From positions 124,001 to 188,000 of the forward strand of contig JAQGDQ010000181.1 of the NCBI GenBank assembly GCA_030141605.1: a stretch of 64,000 bases of DNA, read 5' to 3'. The notes under the pieces were generated by a model. That model saw only the letters and a list, made by a program, of their open reading frames with translations, searched no databases and was not told the origin of the DNA. Numbering within the stretch: the stretch's first letter is position 1; each line of letters starts with the position of its first letter. The position numbers and the translations under genes are program-made. This DNA is from Tubiluchus corallicola (lineage: Eukaryota; Priapulida; Priapulimorpha; Priapulimorphida; Tubiluchidae). Below are positions 1 to 13,800 of this stretch, piece by piece.

Positions 1-788
1 TGCCACAAATAGCAGTTAAAAGCTGCCTGTTACAAAACAGCAGTGATTAGGAATTCTTACGCTTCAATGAGTCACACTAAACTTCATCAAATACGAAGAG
101 CAAAATTACTTATTTATGCGTCCAATATTTTCAAATATGCTTACAAAGAAAAGATGACAACCAGCAAATAGCTATACAAGCCGAGTAAACTAATGGCTGC
201 GCATAATGTCAGATAATCCAGAATAATTTCTGATAAAAATCGAATAAGTTGATGCAGAGGCAGTCTTGTTATTTTTATGAAATGAAAATCATGATAAATG
301 AGAATTGGAAAGTAATGGAGAATACACCCGCGCTACGCTTGCCACATAAACTTAAATTATTTATTATACGCTGTAACAAGTTATAATGTTCTATTTGCAT
401 TATGAGAGCAATTTAATCAGAAAAAAGAGAAGCAAACACATGATCCCGATAAAAGATAATATAAACACACCCACTTCTGATAGTTTACAAAAAATTCTCT
501 AGGGGCGTTCTAGTCGCAGTATGTAGTTTAGAAATTAATCTTATTAATTCCACGTTCCAAGCTAAATCCAAAAAACAACGTCTACTACTAAAACAGCAAA
601 TGAATTCTTGTAAGTAAATAAATGAACAAAGTAACAAATAGATTAGCAAACTAGTAAATTAACTACAAAAATTAACAGAAAAAGTGAAAAAACGAACAAA
701 CAAACAATTCATACAAACAAATGAATGAACAGATAAGGGTTTCATAGATTGAATATAAACGGGTAATTGAATAAACGAACAAATACAC

Positions 789-830
789 GTATGAGCGAAT
801 GAATGAGTGAATGAATGAATGAATGAATAA
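789..830 (+). repeat. (GAAT)n microsatellite
   Basis: Runs of GAATGAATGAATGAATGAAT within a broader AT-rich stretch of similar character from about 700. Confidence 0.8.
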
Positions 831-1559
831 AAACAAAGACAATGTCAAGGCAAAAACACCAATAAAACGTAAGTATTTCCAAAAAAGATAACCTACATAT
901 TGATAGACTCAATACTAGAGAAAAAGGGGAGAGAACAATTATGTATCATAAAACCCTTCTAACACTTAGCGTGATTTACTTAGTAAAACGCTCAATGAGG
1001 ATAATAATTACAATAAACCTGCTTGCATGATATGTTTCACGAAAAACAAAATTCAATTGTGTGAAGTAAGGAACAAAGCCTACATTATTCCGCATTAACT
1101 GTTACATAAACAATAAACAATAGACAGATCACCCACGAAGTCAGATACAATGTAAATATGAATTATACAAAATTAATAGATCTAAATTGGTAAAGCAAAT
1201 TGGAAACAAATTATTATCAATTTCGCCACATCATTCAGTTTAGATTGGAAATACGCTGAAGTTAATTAGACGAACTCAGGCTTTGTTCGAACAAGTCTTA
1301 CTGATTTAATACAAAACCAATTTTCTATAATTCGGCATAAGTAATTATTATCATACTCCATTTTAGATTCAGCTGAATTGCCTGTAATTCTCGAAGCGGG
1401 TGGATTAAAAGTAATTCTTGTCAAAAAAGAAATGCTACTACATTAAAGTCATGTAATATGTGTAGAATTTTAACGATATATGGATATGTGAATACCTAAA
1501 TCTATTTGTACAAATATAGAGGTATATAGGCTATACCCGTATATATAACATTCAGGTAA

Positions 1560-1680
1560 AAAAGTCACAGAAAAAAAGCACAGGTAAAAACTCAAAGAAA
1601 AAAGGCACAGGGAAAAAGAAATAACCCTGACCCCTATCCCTAATCCTAACCAAAATTAACTGACTTTTTCCCGTAATTTC
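1560..1680. repeat. A-rich short repeats and degenerate telomere-like motif
   Basis: AAAAAAG(T/G)CACAG-type units recur three to four times, followed at 1623-1650 by AACCCTGACCCCTATCCCTA ATCCTAACC, which resembles decayed CCCTAA repeats. Short and of uncertain meaning. Confidence 0.4.
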
Positions 1681-3484
1681 AATTACCGGTCATCTACTTA
1701 TAAACCTTATTTATAAAAATTTGTGTAATAGAAATGTGTTTTTTTTACCGTTTCCTTTCGTGATTTTTGTCTCAAATGAAGTAAACTTTTTTACGGTTTA
1801 TATAAAAGTACACAAACTAAAGTCCCGGGCGTGATAAAATGTTCATATTTTTAAGCTTTTTTTATGCAGCTTATTATAAGGGAAACACTGACAGAAATCA
1901 TCATCAACAGATAATTAATTCTTTTCTCCAACTCACAACAGTAACGCCTTCATAGAAAGGACTCAGTGAAGAATAACTACAGTTTACAATAAGTTTTCCA
2001 ACACATCACAACAGCCTGCAACCGATATGTGGCAATTTCTATACATGGTTGATTTCAGGTTTATTGACACCCTATCCGATCAGGTTGAAGTAGTATCGAT
2101 ACAGATAAACATCTTTACTGGCAATCCGGCTGAGCACCGCCGCCCGATTCCCTCCGGGCTGACAGCATAATCCGGAATTGAGAATTTTTAATCAAACTGA
2201 ATTAGTCACGCTTATAGGGAATTAATCACCGTCTCGAACAATACCAGAACTGGCTGGGAATCGTACTTAACAGTTTTTTGATCATCAAAATGTAAACGGA
2301 GACGGGATTCCAATGTGTTAATGACATTTCAAAGAGTTACAAGTGCCTATTATTATTATAAAGTATCAAACTCGATGTTCGTGCTCTCTCGTGTGTTATA
2401 ACAGAGGCTACTTTCGAGACAATATATATGAATTTAAATATGCAGCGTCAAAGTGTAGGAAAAAATCCGTCTAAATAAGCGTTACTGGATGAGTCAGTAT
2501 CTCTATCCACTGCATAAAGCAATGAGCATAGAAAGAATAAGATTTTGATAAGTAGGCTGGCGGTATTAAATTAAATTAAAGTCAGATTAGGGATACGGTT
2601 TACCATAAACAAGAGTTTGACATCTAGTGAAGCAGTACACAATGTGGAATAATATTAATATTATAAAACACACATTAAATGAAATTATATTTGCTGTATT
2701 ACAGATATAGTTCCCATCTCTATCGATCGATAAATTTCATGTGTATTTAATGTAATATTGTTATTCATGTAGCAATGACCTAAAATACGGTCTAAAGTAC
2801 TGCCTAAAATGTTGGACTACAATAAACAGATTTAACCACATCAGGCTTCTGTGCAAAACTCAATACAATGGAAATTCGTTGTTGTGGTTACGTGTCCTGA
2901 AAAAACTTTTAAAAAGCTAAAGAAACTCATATCAAACACTAAACCGTCGAAATTATGAAACGACCTATCAAAACTAGCTATTCTCAAATAGTACGCGGTT
3001 TTCTACTCGAAATATGCACCATTTTGGAGCCAATTAATGTCTCATTAAGATCATCCGGACGTAAGTGTTTGACTTTATTGGAAATAAACTAAACATGTAT
3101 ATACATTTTCTTCACTGTTCTCTCTCGCTTATATTAATGCATTGCTCTAAAGTGCTTGATTATTTAAATTAATGTGCACTGATTTTGTGAAAACGATTTG
3201 CAGTTATATCAATTTTTATGCTTTTTTATCCACCCAAAAAATACTAATTGCATTGTATAAAAATAAAAAACTGCTACATGAATGGGCGCAAAACTGCACA
3301 CTTAAAAAAAACAATCGCTCGACGCATTTGTTCCCTTTGATTTAAGAATTCCTAAATCCGAAATGTAGAACCATTGCTGTTAAAAGAAATCCTTCTTGCA
3401 ATCAAGAAATCAACGTCTCAGATTTTTAGCTCTGTTACTATTCGTCGTCTCGCTTGAGTAGGACTGGGGAATTTACGAAGCACT

Positions 3485-3507
3485 GTCACGTGATCGTCAC
3501 GTGTCAC
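3485..3507. promoter_or_regulatory. Paired CACGTG E-boxes
   Basis: Two CACGTG sites, each preceded by GT, lie 13 bp apart (GTCACGTGATCGTCACGTGT). This is the USF/TFE-type palindrome. They are in a less AT-rich patch (3440-3620) downstream of the last CUX/CASP exon seen. Whether this is an internal promoter is unknown. Confidence 0.35.
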
Positions 3508-4410
3508 TAAACCACGCTGTGGCTGGCTTCTTCAAACCGACCCGAAAAAGAGGCACTAAAAACGAATTGTGTGACCGAGTCCAGAAAGGAATGATGGGCC
3601 GCGATAAGTTGCGAAAGTATAGGTCAATTTAACAAACTTATAAACTTACAAATTCCGAGATTATAGGCGACACATCATCAATATCAATATCACCACGATA
3701 AAACCTGCGCATTTATCTCGCTACCAGAAAAATACGCGCCATGCGTCCATTAGAGGTTTTGTCAATTTCGGATAATGCAAGTGTAAAACGTGTTGTTTTA
3801 TCAGCCATAAAGTCAGCAGCATTTTAAATGCGCTCAAATAATGATATTTATGACATCGCCTATTACTAAAAATATGTAAACTATCGTAAATTGTGGAAAT
3901 AAAAGGGAGTAAATGCTATTAGCCGTGCCCAACACGCCGTGACTAATAGTATTCTGTGTTACAAATGTCTTTATAAACTATTTCATTCGCTCTCTGTGAT
4001 TATGCCGACCAACAGTCATAATTCCGACACAAATCGTTATTTCTGCTCGCCTTTGATGTTATATCATTTTATCTAGTAGAGATATTCCGCCGAGCGCACT
4101 GCCAGTGAAAAAAAAGTTTCCAGATTCGGTGGACACCACCAGGGCGGCGACACGAAAGCAAAACTTAAGCATCACAATATAAATTTATAAATAACAAGCT
4201 TATGACAAAAATGCAAAACTGTCACCGAAACAAGGCAAAACACTTTATGTACAGTCCAGAAGCTTAAAGAACAAATGTTCATATCTAATTATTTAATCAT
4301 AGTATCCAAGGACGCCGTTCACATTAATCCAACTGACAATGATGGCAAAAGATAACCAAATAAAACATCTATAAAATTTAATATTGAAGCATTACAAAAT
4401 TCCTCTCATT

Positions 4411-4620
4411 CTGAGATGCCACAAATGATGATACTGATGATGGCAATAATGAAGGATGATGCCAGTGGTAATCATGGTGATGAACAATTATATTATGATG
4501 ACAATGGGATGATGATGGTGGTGATGGTAATGACAACGATGATGATGATGATGATGACAATGACGATAATGATGATGATGACGACGACGACAATGATGAT
4601 GATTATCACACCAACATGAT
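4411..4620 (+). repeat. ATG/GAT trinucleotide microsatellite region
   Basis: An imperfect (ATG)n / (GAT)n / (GAC)n low-complexity tract about 200 bp downstream, in transcript sense, of the third CUX/CASP exon donor. The frames it leaves open (poly-Met, poly-Ser, poly-His) are artefacts of the repeat. Confidence 0.85.
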
Positions 4621-4825
4621 GAAAGCAATGACGTATTCAGATAATGATAAATGTGATGAATGATTGCTCGTGACGGTGATGGCAATGACGATGGCAAACT
4701 CCACCAGTGATAATTTTTCACGACAAAAAAAAACACTGACGTAACAACAACAATGGTATGGCAGTCCTGCCACTGGTGAATAAATGATGAATTTCGTGGA
4801 AGCAAAGAAATAAAAACTGACTTAC

Positions 4826-7800
4826 CAGGCGTGTCGATGAGTTTTTTGTAGACAGAAAGAAAGGCAGCTTCAGCTGATTTGCTTCTCTTCGACAGTGCGT
4901 CAATCTCCCCCTGAAAACTTTTCAACAGTGGCGCCACCACCTTCCGAATATCCTATAAATAAATTTCTTATAACAATGACTGCTGAAAATATGTATCATA
5001 TCCACTATGCCTCTACGTTTCTCCGACCAATAGAATAACTCAATCTATTGCGTGATCACCATTCAAGAGGTTGTGGGTTCGATTCAAATGATGTCTTATC
5101 AAATGCCATAATTTTTAATAAAATCTAATAAAAAGGGTGCCAGCTAATAAGGCATATCTTTTGCCAGTCATCTATCAGAAAACTATTGCTGCAATATGAT
5201 TGCAGATTGCACAGTACAGTAAGCAATGTAAAGGGCACGACCTCAGTACTTTGGACTCGATAGCTCAAATGATTAGAGCTTGTGGTGGTCTGAAACCACA
5301 AGGTTCTGAGTTCGAATCTTGAAGGTTCCTTCGCATCATTTTTCTCCTAAATTTGGCTGTTAATTCGAAAGGCTTCCCTTCATAATTTAACTGAACGACT
5401 ACTTAGAAATCCCGCAACTATATGGGCACAAATTTAGTACTTGGCACTTCAGAATACACACTTCAACACACAAAAAAAACTTAAAAAACAGGACCATAAC
5501 GTCACAATTTTTTTAGGCCGTTAATTTAGCAAAATCAATCTATATGGTCTAGCTACCTGTTATTTTACATTAAAGCATTGCGCCACTGCAATATTGTCCA
5601 AGCGTTTGATCAAATCCATTCAATGGCAAGCATTTATAACAGAGCGTACCATTTGATCATTAAGCTAGTCGGCAAAGAATCACGCATCATTTCAAAACAA
5701 CTTTTATACACGTGAATTAACAAACAGCTTTTAACTCCACCGCCCAGCCCACCTGTGTAACAAACCGTTTACCTGTTTAACCCCATTACACAACAGGTAA
5801 ACGTCTAAACACGCAGGTAAATCAATTTGAGACCATTGCTCTATTCTGCCGTGCCATCTCTCTCCAAACAAACAATCTATTCAATAGGTAATTCGTTTTT
5901 AACATCACGCAGAAATGAGCAAAAACGCAATGAAGTTGTTAATGGAGGGAGGAAGGTAATATTACGAGGGTTCGTGGTTCCTGTTTACATTTTTTCCGAT
6001 ACAGCAATGAAAAAAGTTATCCATAATGCATGCAAACAAGAGAACATGTGGTTCCTAACTTTTCAAAGGCCAGAAGGCAATAGATAAGTAAGTTTAACGC
6101 CTGGAACTCCACCTCAACAGTTTAAGATAACCCCACTCTGGGGTGAAATAAAAAAATGATGCGACGGTTTCTGAATTAGTCAATTCGTGTCTGTTGCCAC
6201 ATTAAAATCAACTAAACTCAATACCGCGTGACATCAGCGTTTTCTTTCAAGTAAGAGAACACAATAGGCACAGCCATTAAACCGGCTCTACCCAAAAAGG
6301 ATTGGTAATAAAGTAAACTAAATATCATAGCCAACAAAAGTACACACAGAGCGAGCTAAACCAACCTTGTGAAACAAAATTCATCAAAGGAAAAATGATC
6401 ACGCATTTTTATGACTGCTTGCTGAACAAATTTTTTTGCAGCTCCAGTGGGTTTTATTGTTATAGGAATAGAATAAAAATGTGCGAATTTATCGGGATAT
6501 TGTAAAATACTAACAGAAAAAAAACAAAGAAGTAATATTTAGTGTTACAATAAGGATAAAGGATGTTGTAGTGCAATAGGCCAGTAAACTTAATGACTTA
6601 TAGGATCAGTTTTAAAAAAAACAGCAAGTTTCTGTGTCCATTAACACCAGTGTTACCATAATACGGTAACACACTTCTTTAATGATTAGATCATCATTTT
6701 TGTGATCACCATTGATGAATCTCAAACAATAACCGCCAATAAAATCCATCCTCATTTTTCAAAGGCAACAAGAATGCAGTAATTTTCTTTCAAACATAAG
6801 TGTGTGTGTACACAACATACTCATAAGAAAAAGACGGCAAAAAATGCTACAATAATCACACTATCAAGAACAACTATACAACAAAACATCACCAAAGTTC
6901 TACTCGCTTTTATCTTTTTTAATCAAATTGCTTTAGCAGTGCTTATAATATTTGCTACATCCAGAACAGAACTGGCACAGTTGTTGCATATTTTATAGGC
7001 TACTTTGTGTGATTCGGATCTAGAATTTGGGGGCTACTTGCCCCTCGAGGAAACACTTCATTTAATGGTAACAAGGACTAACAAATCAAGATCCCATCCC
7101 CAATCCTTTTGCTACCTCTAAAGTAACCTTAAAACAAAACACTACTGCTATTCTTAATTTGTTACAAAGCAAGCAAGGACAACAAAAATGGATCTTACAC
7201 ATGAAATCATTAATTTATTTTAACAATTCTCCTCGATGTACATGCGTATTAACCAGTATCACGAAAAGTTCCAGTAAAATCCCTTTCAGTCTCACCATAC
7301 ATATTTGGGATCTAGGTTGTTGGGGATCAGTCAGTGAATTGCTTCTAGAAGAGAACGTGGGGAAATAACTTTGAATTCCATTAAACTTCACAAATTCCAC
7401 TGAATTTCACGCACAACATTCAGATGATTTACACTAGTAATTAATAATTGAAAGTGCACGGGCAAGACCAGCAAATGCTTACGAAATTTTTAAATAAAAC
7501 GTAAAAATATTCATTAAAAATTTCATTACTTACTTCCGGTGTATTCTTCTTGAATTCTCGGCTCAATTCAACCAGCCTACGTCGGGATTTGTCGCTCTCA
7601 TCCTGACGATTAGCAATATCTGTAGCCGATGTGTCCAGTTCTCTCTAGCAAACAAAATATGAATTAGGAAAATGTTACGCTAACCCAAGTAATAAGAACA
7701 CCCCCTTGCTACATGTACAATTCGTACTGGTAATTAAAATTAATACAATATTAATCTCCTGTAGTGTCATCATTATTCATTAGGCTGATTTTCATCACTT

Positions 7801-10800
7801 AAAGTTCAAAAGCAAAACTATTAAAGTCTGCAAAATTGATAACACTCATATACAGTTTAAATCTTATAATAGTATATTTACATATTACCATATCATTACA
7901 CTTTTCATTACACAATAAATTAATTCAGAATGCGACTTTTTTCTGCTCTATTGCCTACATATTTTTGTAATTTACAAACCATTTACAGTTGTCATGGAAT
8001 CCGTTTTTCATAAAAATTCAGAATACAGAGTAACTCTATTGTGATGTCACAATATTAAAAACTGACAAAAACTCATTACATGAAAAACAACAAGAACCAA
8101 AACCGCAAATAACTGTCACTGACTAACTAACTGACTGAATTACAGCATCATACTGAGTGACTGACTAATTAACCTTCATCCAAAGTCCATTCCCTTGTTT
8201 GACTGGTTATATAAGTGGGTTAAAGGAAAGTAGGACGTTTTTTTCATATCCTACCCCATTTTGAAGTACGATAAAATGAATACATTTTAATACCCATAAT
8301 TTGTTAAAATTTATTAATTGGATAATTAAATTACAGGTAAAAACTTAATTAACGACAGGCGAGCACAGCTAGTGTGACATCACAACTGAACATATTTTCA
8401 ACAGCACAAACATTCTATGAACACGTGTCTGCGAAAACGGTTTTTGTATTTTACTGTACAACATTCAGTATGATATACAAGAACGCGGCAAATTTTAAAT
8501 TTTAAATTCAAATTTCAAGTTTATTGCTGTTTACTGAGATATATATTTTAATGAGCTTGTGTTAGCGTCACACCTATACAGGCTAGGAAATAATATGATT
8601 CCAAAAACACAAGTGTGGGTTAAATGAATATCGTACTATACACAAATATGAAAGAGTGAAATAGAAGAGAAGTTTTGACATGCATGTACGTTGAAACTTT
8701 CTACAGAGCCTATTTTCTATGTCCAAAATTTCAAAAAATGTGAACCTTAATATTCTTAATCTGCAGTTAAATGAGAGTTTTATTATCACCATGCGCCGAT
8801 ACACAGTTAAAAAAGATATCAGGGTAAAACCGTTATAATCCCACAGCCAATTCATTCTTATGTTAAATAATGCAGCCAAAAAGTGCCAAACAACCCAGTA
8901 AGTGTAGCAAGATAGTAAACCACCATTTTACGTCTAAAACTAAAAGTTTATTTCGCACTCGAAGCGAGTAGAGTATCGCAAGCTCATAACAGCTCAGAAA
9001 CTGCTAAAATTGCAATGCGTTTAACCCGTTACCACTCAGGCCGGCTGAGTACACATAACATACGCTGAACATTGTCAATCGAACGTCAAGCAGTGTGCAA
9101 ATATTGGCCTCGGCGATAAAACCGCCGGCAATAGTTATTTTACACATGAACTTGTAGCGAGATAGCCACTTAGCTCGAGTGCCCTTTCTTAAATTCGACC
9201 GTACGACGCTTTTCTGAATCGAACAAAAAACTCATTCCCGACAATAAAGCGTCCGTAGAAATACGACAATTCTCGATACGTTTTTATTTATTGAAACAGC
9301 GCTGAAAGGAAGGTGTTACCATTAAAGTACGCCACAGCGATAACTTAATTACTGATATAAATTACTTATCAACCATCACACAGGACAACTAGCTACATTT
9401 ATAATTTATAGCATTGCTTTTTCCTGACCAAATGGAAAAGGTAGCTAAACTGTTCCTGTAAACGTAAGAAAAACTGACCAAGAGAATAAAGGAAACCATT
9501 GACCTAGCTCTGTCTAATTTAAAGAAACCAAGTTACTATTGTACAATAGTTCATTCATAATTGAGGGTATCAAGATTTCACTTGACCGACACAATACTGT
9601 GGATACCAGAGGAAGCAACTTTTACGGAGCTTCCCCTTTAATTTTCACTATGTCGCCCGCATATTACGCCACAGCGGCAAAAGTTGGGAATCACTAGGCT
9701 AACGAGACGGAAGAACACAAAATCATTGACTAATTCAGCGTTTGCCAAAAAACAGTGCAACCAAAAAACTAAGTTTCATCTCAGAAACTCAGACTGTAAT
9801 GATTACAACGACAACGGCAGAGTTGGCCACGAAAACAAGGACGAGCAAATGTTGCTAATGGTAGGTAATGATGTCACTTAACGATGCTGACGGTGAAACT
9901 AACGATGACAACGATGATAAATAGTAAAGGTTTATAAAATCTAATTTTAAACGTCTGATTAAAATTCAAAGCCCTAATTTGAATTTGAACTTAAGGGGAG
10001 GGCAGATGTTACGATGCTTCACAAAACTCACTCCATTCCTAACTCCGCCTCCCTAATGAAAACGTGTGTAACAAAGAACAAGAAAGCAACAGCAGCAGCC
10101 GTTCAAAAATATCTCAGCGGCTGCAGTAACGCACAATCAATGAGTCGATACAATCCCCTAGTGGTTAATCTATTACTGATCATCGGTTGCTATAGAAACC
10201 AATTTACCGACGGATCGATGCGGACTCGAGCCGTTATTGAAAATCGTGAAGAATAATGATCCGAATAGGGATGGGATAATAGTGACAATCGATGCGGTCG
10301 TCATGGAAACCGATGCAGAAGATGATGATCGAGGGGACAGACAATAGATGATAAATCAATAAACAGGGGATAATACACATATTACGACAAGCTCATTTGC
10401 GACATACCTGACAGCAGTGAGCGCACCTGTGTGAGTGCTCTACTGTAAGCTTTCCCTGCCAGAGGCTGATGAAAGACATTGAGGCAACATTAATACACTT
10501 AAATAGGCTCATTCGATCTAACTGCGTTATCTGCAAAAGGGAAGTCAAGTCGCTACCTGGCAAAAACAACTTTTAAGCAATATTAGAATAATGTTACGAA
10601 ATCAGAATGATGGAATTTTAATCGGCAGTCAGAAACTAACAAACCACAAGAGTCAACATTACCAACCCTTTTAACAGTTTCTTGATAACTTCCTGGTCTA
10701 CAAAGTGAACGATTCTCTAATAAGTCTGAAAACAGTAAGCTTATCAACAACTGATTTATAATTTTAAAATACATGTATCAATTTGTGTCCAACAACTGCA

Positions 10801-13800
10801 ATTAAACAAAAATGTTTACCTGAGTACTAATCAAGTAGATGATTAAATACACACAAGCGCACGCGATTTAACCAAAACGCACAACTGGAGTCGGATGTTT
10901 GCCTAACATCTATCTTTCTAGGAGGTTCTGCAGCACATCGTGAAAATTTGAATCTGAATGTAGATACTGCAGCATTCCTTTAGGAAAATGAACATGTGAA
11001 ACAGGCTAATTTTACAGAAAGCTTTGTCCTCATCAAAAAAAGTATGACTATGAAGGTGAAAAGTCAAAAGTCAAGGCCACACTGTAACAGACAATTTTAC
11101 ATTCAAATTCCAACAAGTGATCCAACAAAACTAATATGGAAGTTATTAACTTTGCCCACATGCTACTGATGGACTAGAACTGTTGTTCTAAAACCAGAAA
11201 AATCAAACTCAAGGTGAAGGTCAAAGAGTAACAGGAAATTTGGTGGGTTTCATAACCAAACCATTTTTTTTAAATTTTTATTATAAAAATTCAATGCTTC
11301 TATACCACTCTAACAGTCATCATCTGGAAACATTCAATTTTTCTAATAATAATTAAATAAGTTGCTATTTAGTGGGTTGTTATGAGACAGAGCTATTTTT
11401 TTTTTTAATGGCCATTGTCGACTGCCTTTGACATACTAGAATGATGTTCCAAAACTGGAAAAGTCAAAGGTCGAGGTCACAACAAACGTTAACAATGCAT
11501 GGATAATGGATTTTCCAAAAAAAATCGTTAGCAGCAATCAAGTTATCATCAAATACAGCAGAGTTTTTACAAATCACAACAAGCATCACAATTAAGTTTC
11601 TCAGGGGCAACAGAGTAAAAATTAATGGCTAAATAACTGGTCAAGAAAATATGTGCAAAAAAATGCTCAAGACAAAATTGAAACAAAAACTGATTTGCAC
11701 CTAACTGAAATTTAATTGGCTACAAAGAAATCTTTAAAATCAGAAATCAATTCAGGTATTTAATCGAAAAGATGAAAATGTTAAATATGCCAATGTCAAT
11801 GCCACACCTTAAGCTGCTTTTTACTTTTCCTTGTTTTTTGATTGTGTTTTTTTTACTTTTTGTCACTATACTTATCATTAAAGATTACTAAGCCTGTGTT
11901 AACTGCGCCAATGTTCAATAAAACCTGCAGACAGCACGATTATGAAGATATTTTTAGAAACCAAAAACATACTTCTTTGATGAACCTGTGATATTTTCAC
12001 AGAAGTTGGACTTGAACACAAACATCTAGCTTTTTTAAATTTTATCCTGTCATTGGTGAAAAGTTAAACTTTTGTAGAAGGTAACAAGCTCATTGGAGAG
12101 CACATGCATGTTAATCTTTTGCTGAAAAAGCTGTTGTTGAGAATGAAGTTACTGTTAATAGAATGACTACAAAGTTAAAACAGAATATGAGATGTTGTCA
12201 CAGTTCACGTTTCATGAAGTTGGTTATTAACAATTAGATTAGAGTTTAGCTATAATAAGTTAGGCATAGTTAGGAAATTATTAATCAGGTTTATAATTAT
12301 AATAATAAACTAGGTAAGGGGATATGTACAAGCATATACTGAATATATAGTTAAAGCACCTTTTGAAACAAAAAAGTTGGAACAGCTTTTTACCAAAAAA
12401 TATCCTTCTGCAGATCCAATTGTGCTAGATGGAGCTAATGTTTTATCTAGTGTACATCTGATTTAGCAACCCCAGGTTTAGCTCTAAAATTTGTTTTCAA
12501 TGATAAGCACAAAAACAGTTATGTATCAGTGTTATCTGACTATAAAAAAGACTGAAAATGTTTCTAATCAAATTTTACCAGCACTTGTACTGGAGCACAA
12601 TCCTGTATTCATAATTAACCTTCGTGATAAAAGTAGTAAAAGTTGGTCGGTGTTGCTATTAAAACTTTCCCAGAAAAAACTCAAAAACAACAATTCCGTT
12701 ATTACTAAAGTTAGTAAAGCACACAAAGAAAACAGACTTATTGTCTTGACAAAGGATAATCCAAGAATTATTGATTCAGAAAAGTTTTCGAAATTTATTC
12801 GTAGTACCTCGAAAGGTAGGCCTTCTCATAAGAAGATCTTTGAACAGAAATCTTCAGGAAGAGGCATAAAAGTGCCACTGCTCAGAAAATTTCGTGAAGA
12901 AGCAAGAAGTTTGGACATCTCCTAGCCTGGTTAAATTCACTAGTTACCAAGTGGAAAAATATGTAGTTACAAAACACACAAAAACAATTTTTGCAAACAA
13001 GGTGATTTAAGTGCATAAAGTTTTAAGTACTTCTCAGTTGGTTTAATCCTCCTGCAGGATAAACAGTAGATCATATGGCAGCTGAATGCAGATTTTAATA
13101 AAAAAGCTTACTTTTAAGGGCTTCAGAAATGTTGAACGTACAACTTAGTTAACTGTTTCCTGGGCCTTATTCAATGGAAATGAATCTGCCACAAAATAAT
13201 GTTTGGCAAATGTAAGAAAAGGAAAAAGAGACCACAAATCATAAAAATTTAGCTAAGTGATACACAAGTACAGGAACTCAAAAATAAAAATTTGTAATTT
13301 CGTAAATCTACTTTCAACAAATTCAAAGCGTGCTAAATTATACATAATCAACTAATGCTAGCAACCTCACTGCAGTTTCACTTAACTTTCATTGATGCAA
13401 CTAGATGCAACATAACTATCTGCCACTTGCCCCCTTCCAATTTCTTTTAGTAGTTAGACTCCATTTACAAAACTGCAGGTTTCACTTACACTGCAATCGT
13501 AAGAAAGTAACTTTACAATTTTGAAATCATTATATATATTATGATGTAGCACATGAAATAATAAACCAGAACTCCTTGAATCATTTAAAAGCAATGTCTA
13601 GTTTTATTACTGTATCTATAGCTACAAAGTTGAACAAATCAACAAAAGTCATGTAGCTAAATAACTACCCCTATAACGTAAGTCAAATTTGTAATGAAAA
13701 AGAAACCGGTAATTAATGAGCAAAGAAAACATATTACAAGTTTACATATTACTCTGTCACTCATAAAAAATACATTTTTACTGTTCCAGTACTAATGATT

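Larger units (their letters stand above)
1..4825. other. Presumed CUX/CASP intron 3, no exon seen
   Basis: AT-rich sequence with the microsatellites, telomere-like motif and paired E-boxes listed separately. The donor at 4826 shows that the next exon lies to the left. I searched for the expected continuation after IDTPG and did not see it, so it is probably outside the window. Confidence 0.6.
4953..7533. other. CUX/CASP intron 2
   Basis: 2.6 kb, AT-rich. It holds tRNA-like pieces near 5069 and 5253 and a hairpin at 5766. The frames at 5827-6087 and 6804-6998 have no recognisable content. Confidence 0.8.

Noticed and set aside
4378-4940. Poly-Ser, poly-Met and poly-His frames
   Set aside because: Produced by the ATG/GAT microsatellite; only the last third of one of them is real, as the third CUX/CASP exon.
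5253-5330. Functional tRNA gene
   Set aside because: The boxes are present, but acceptor ends do not pair and the anticodon loop length is wrong.
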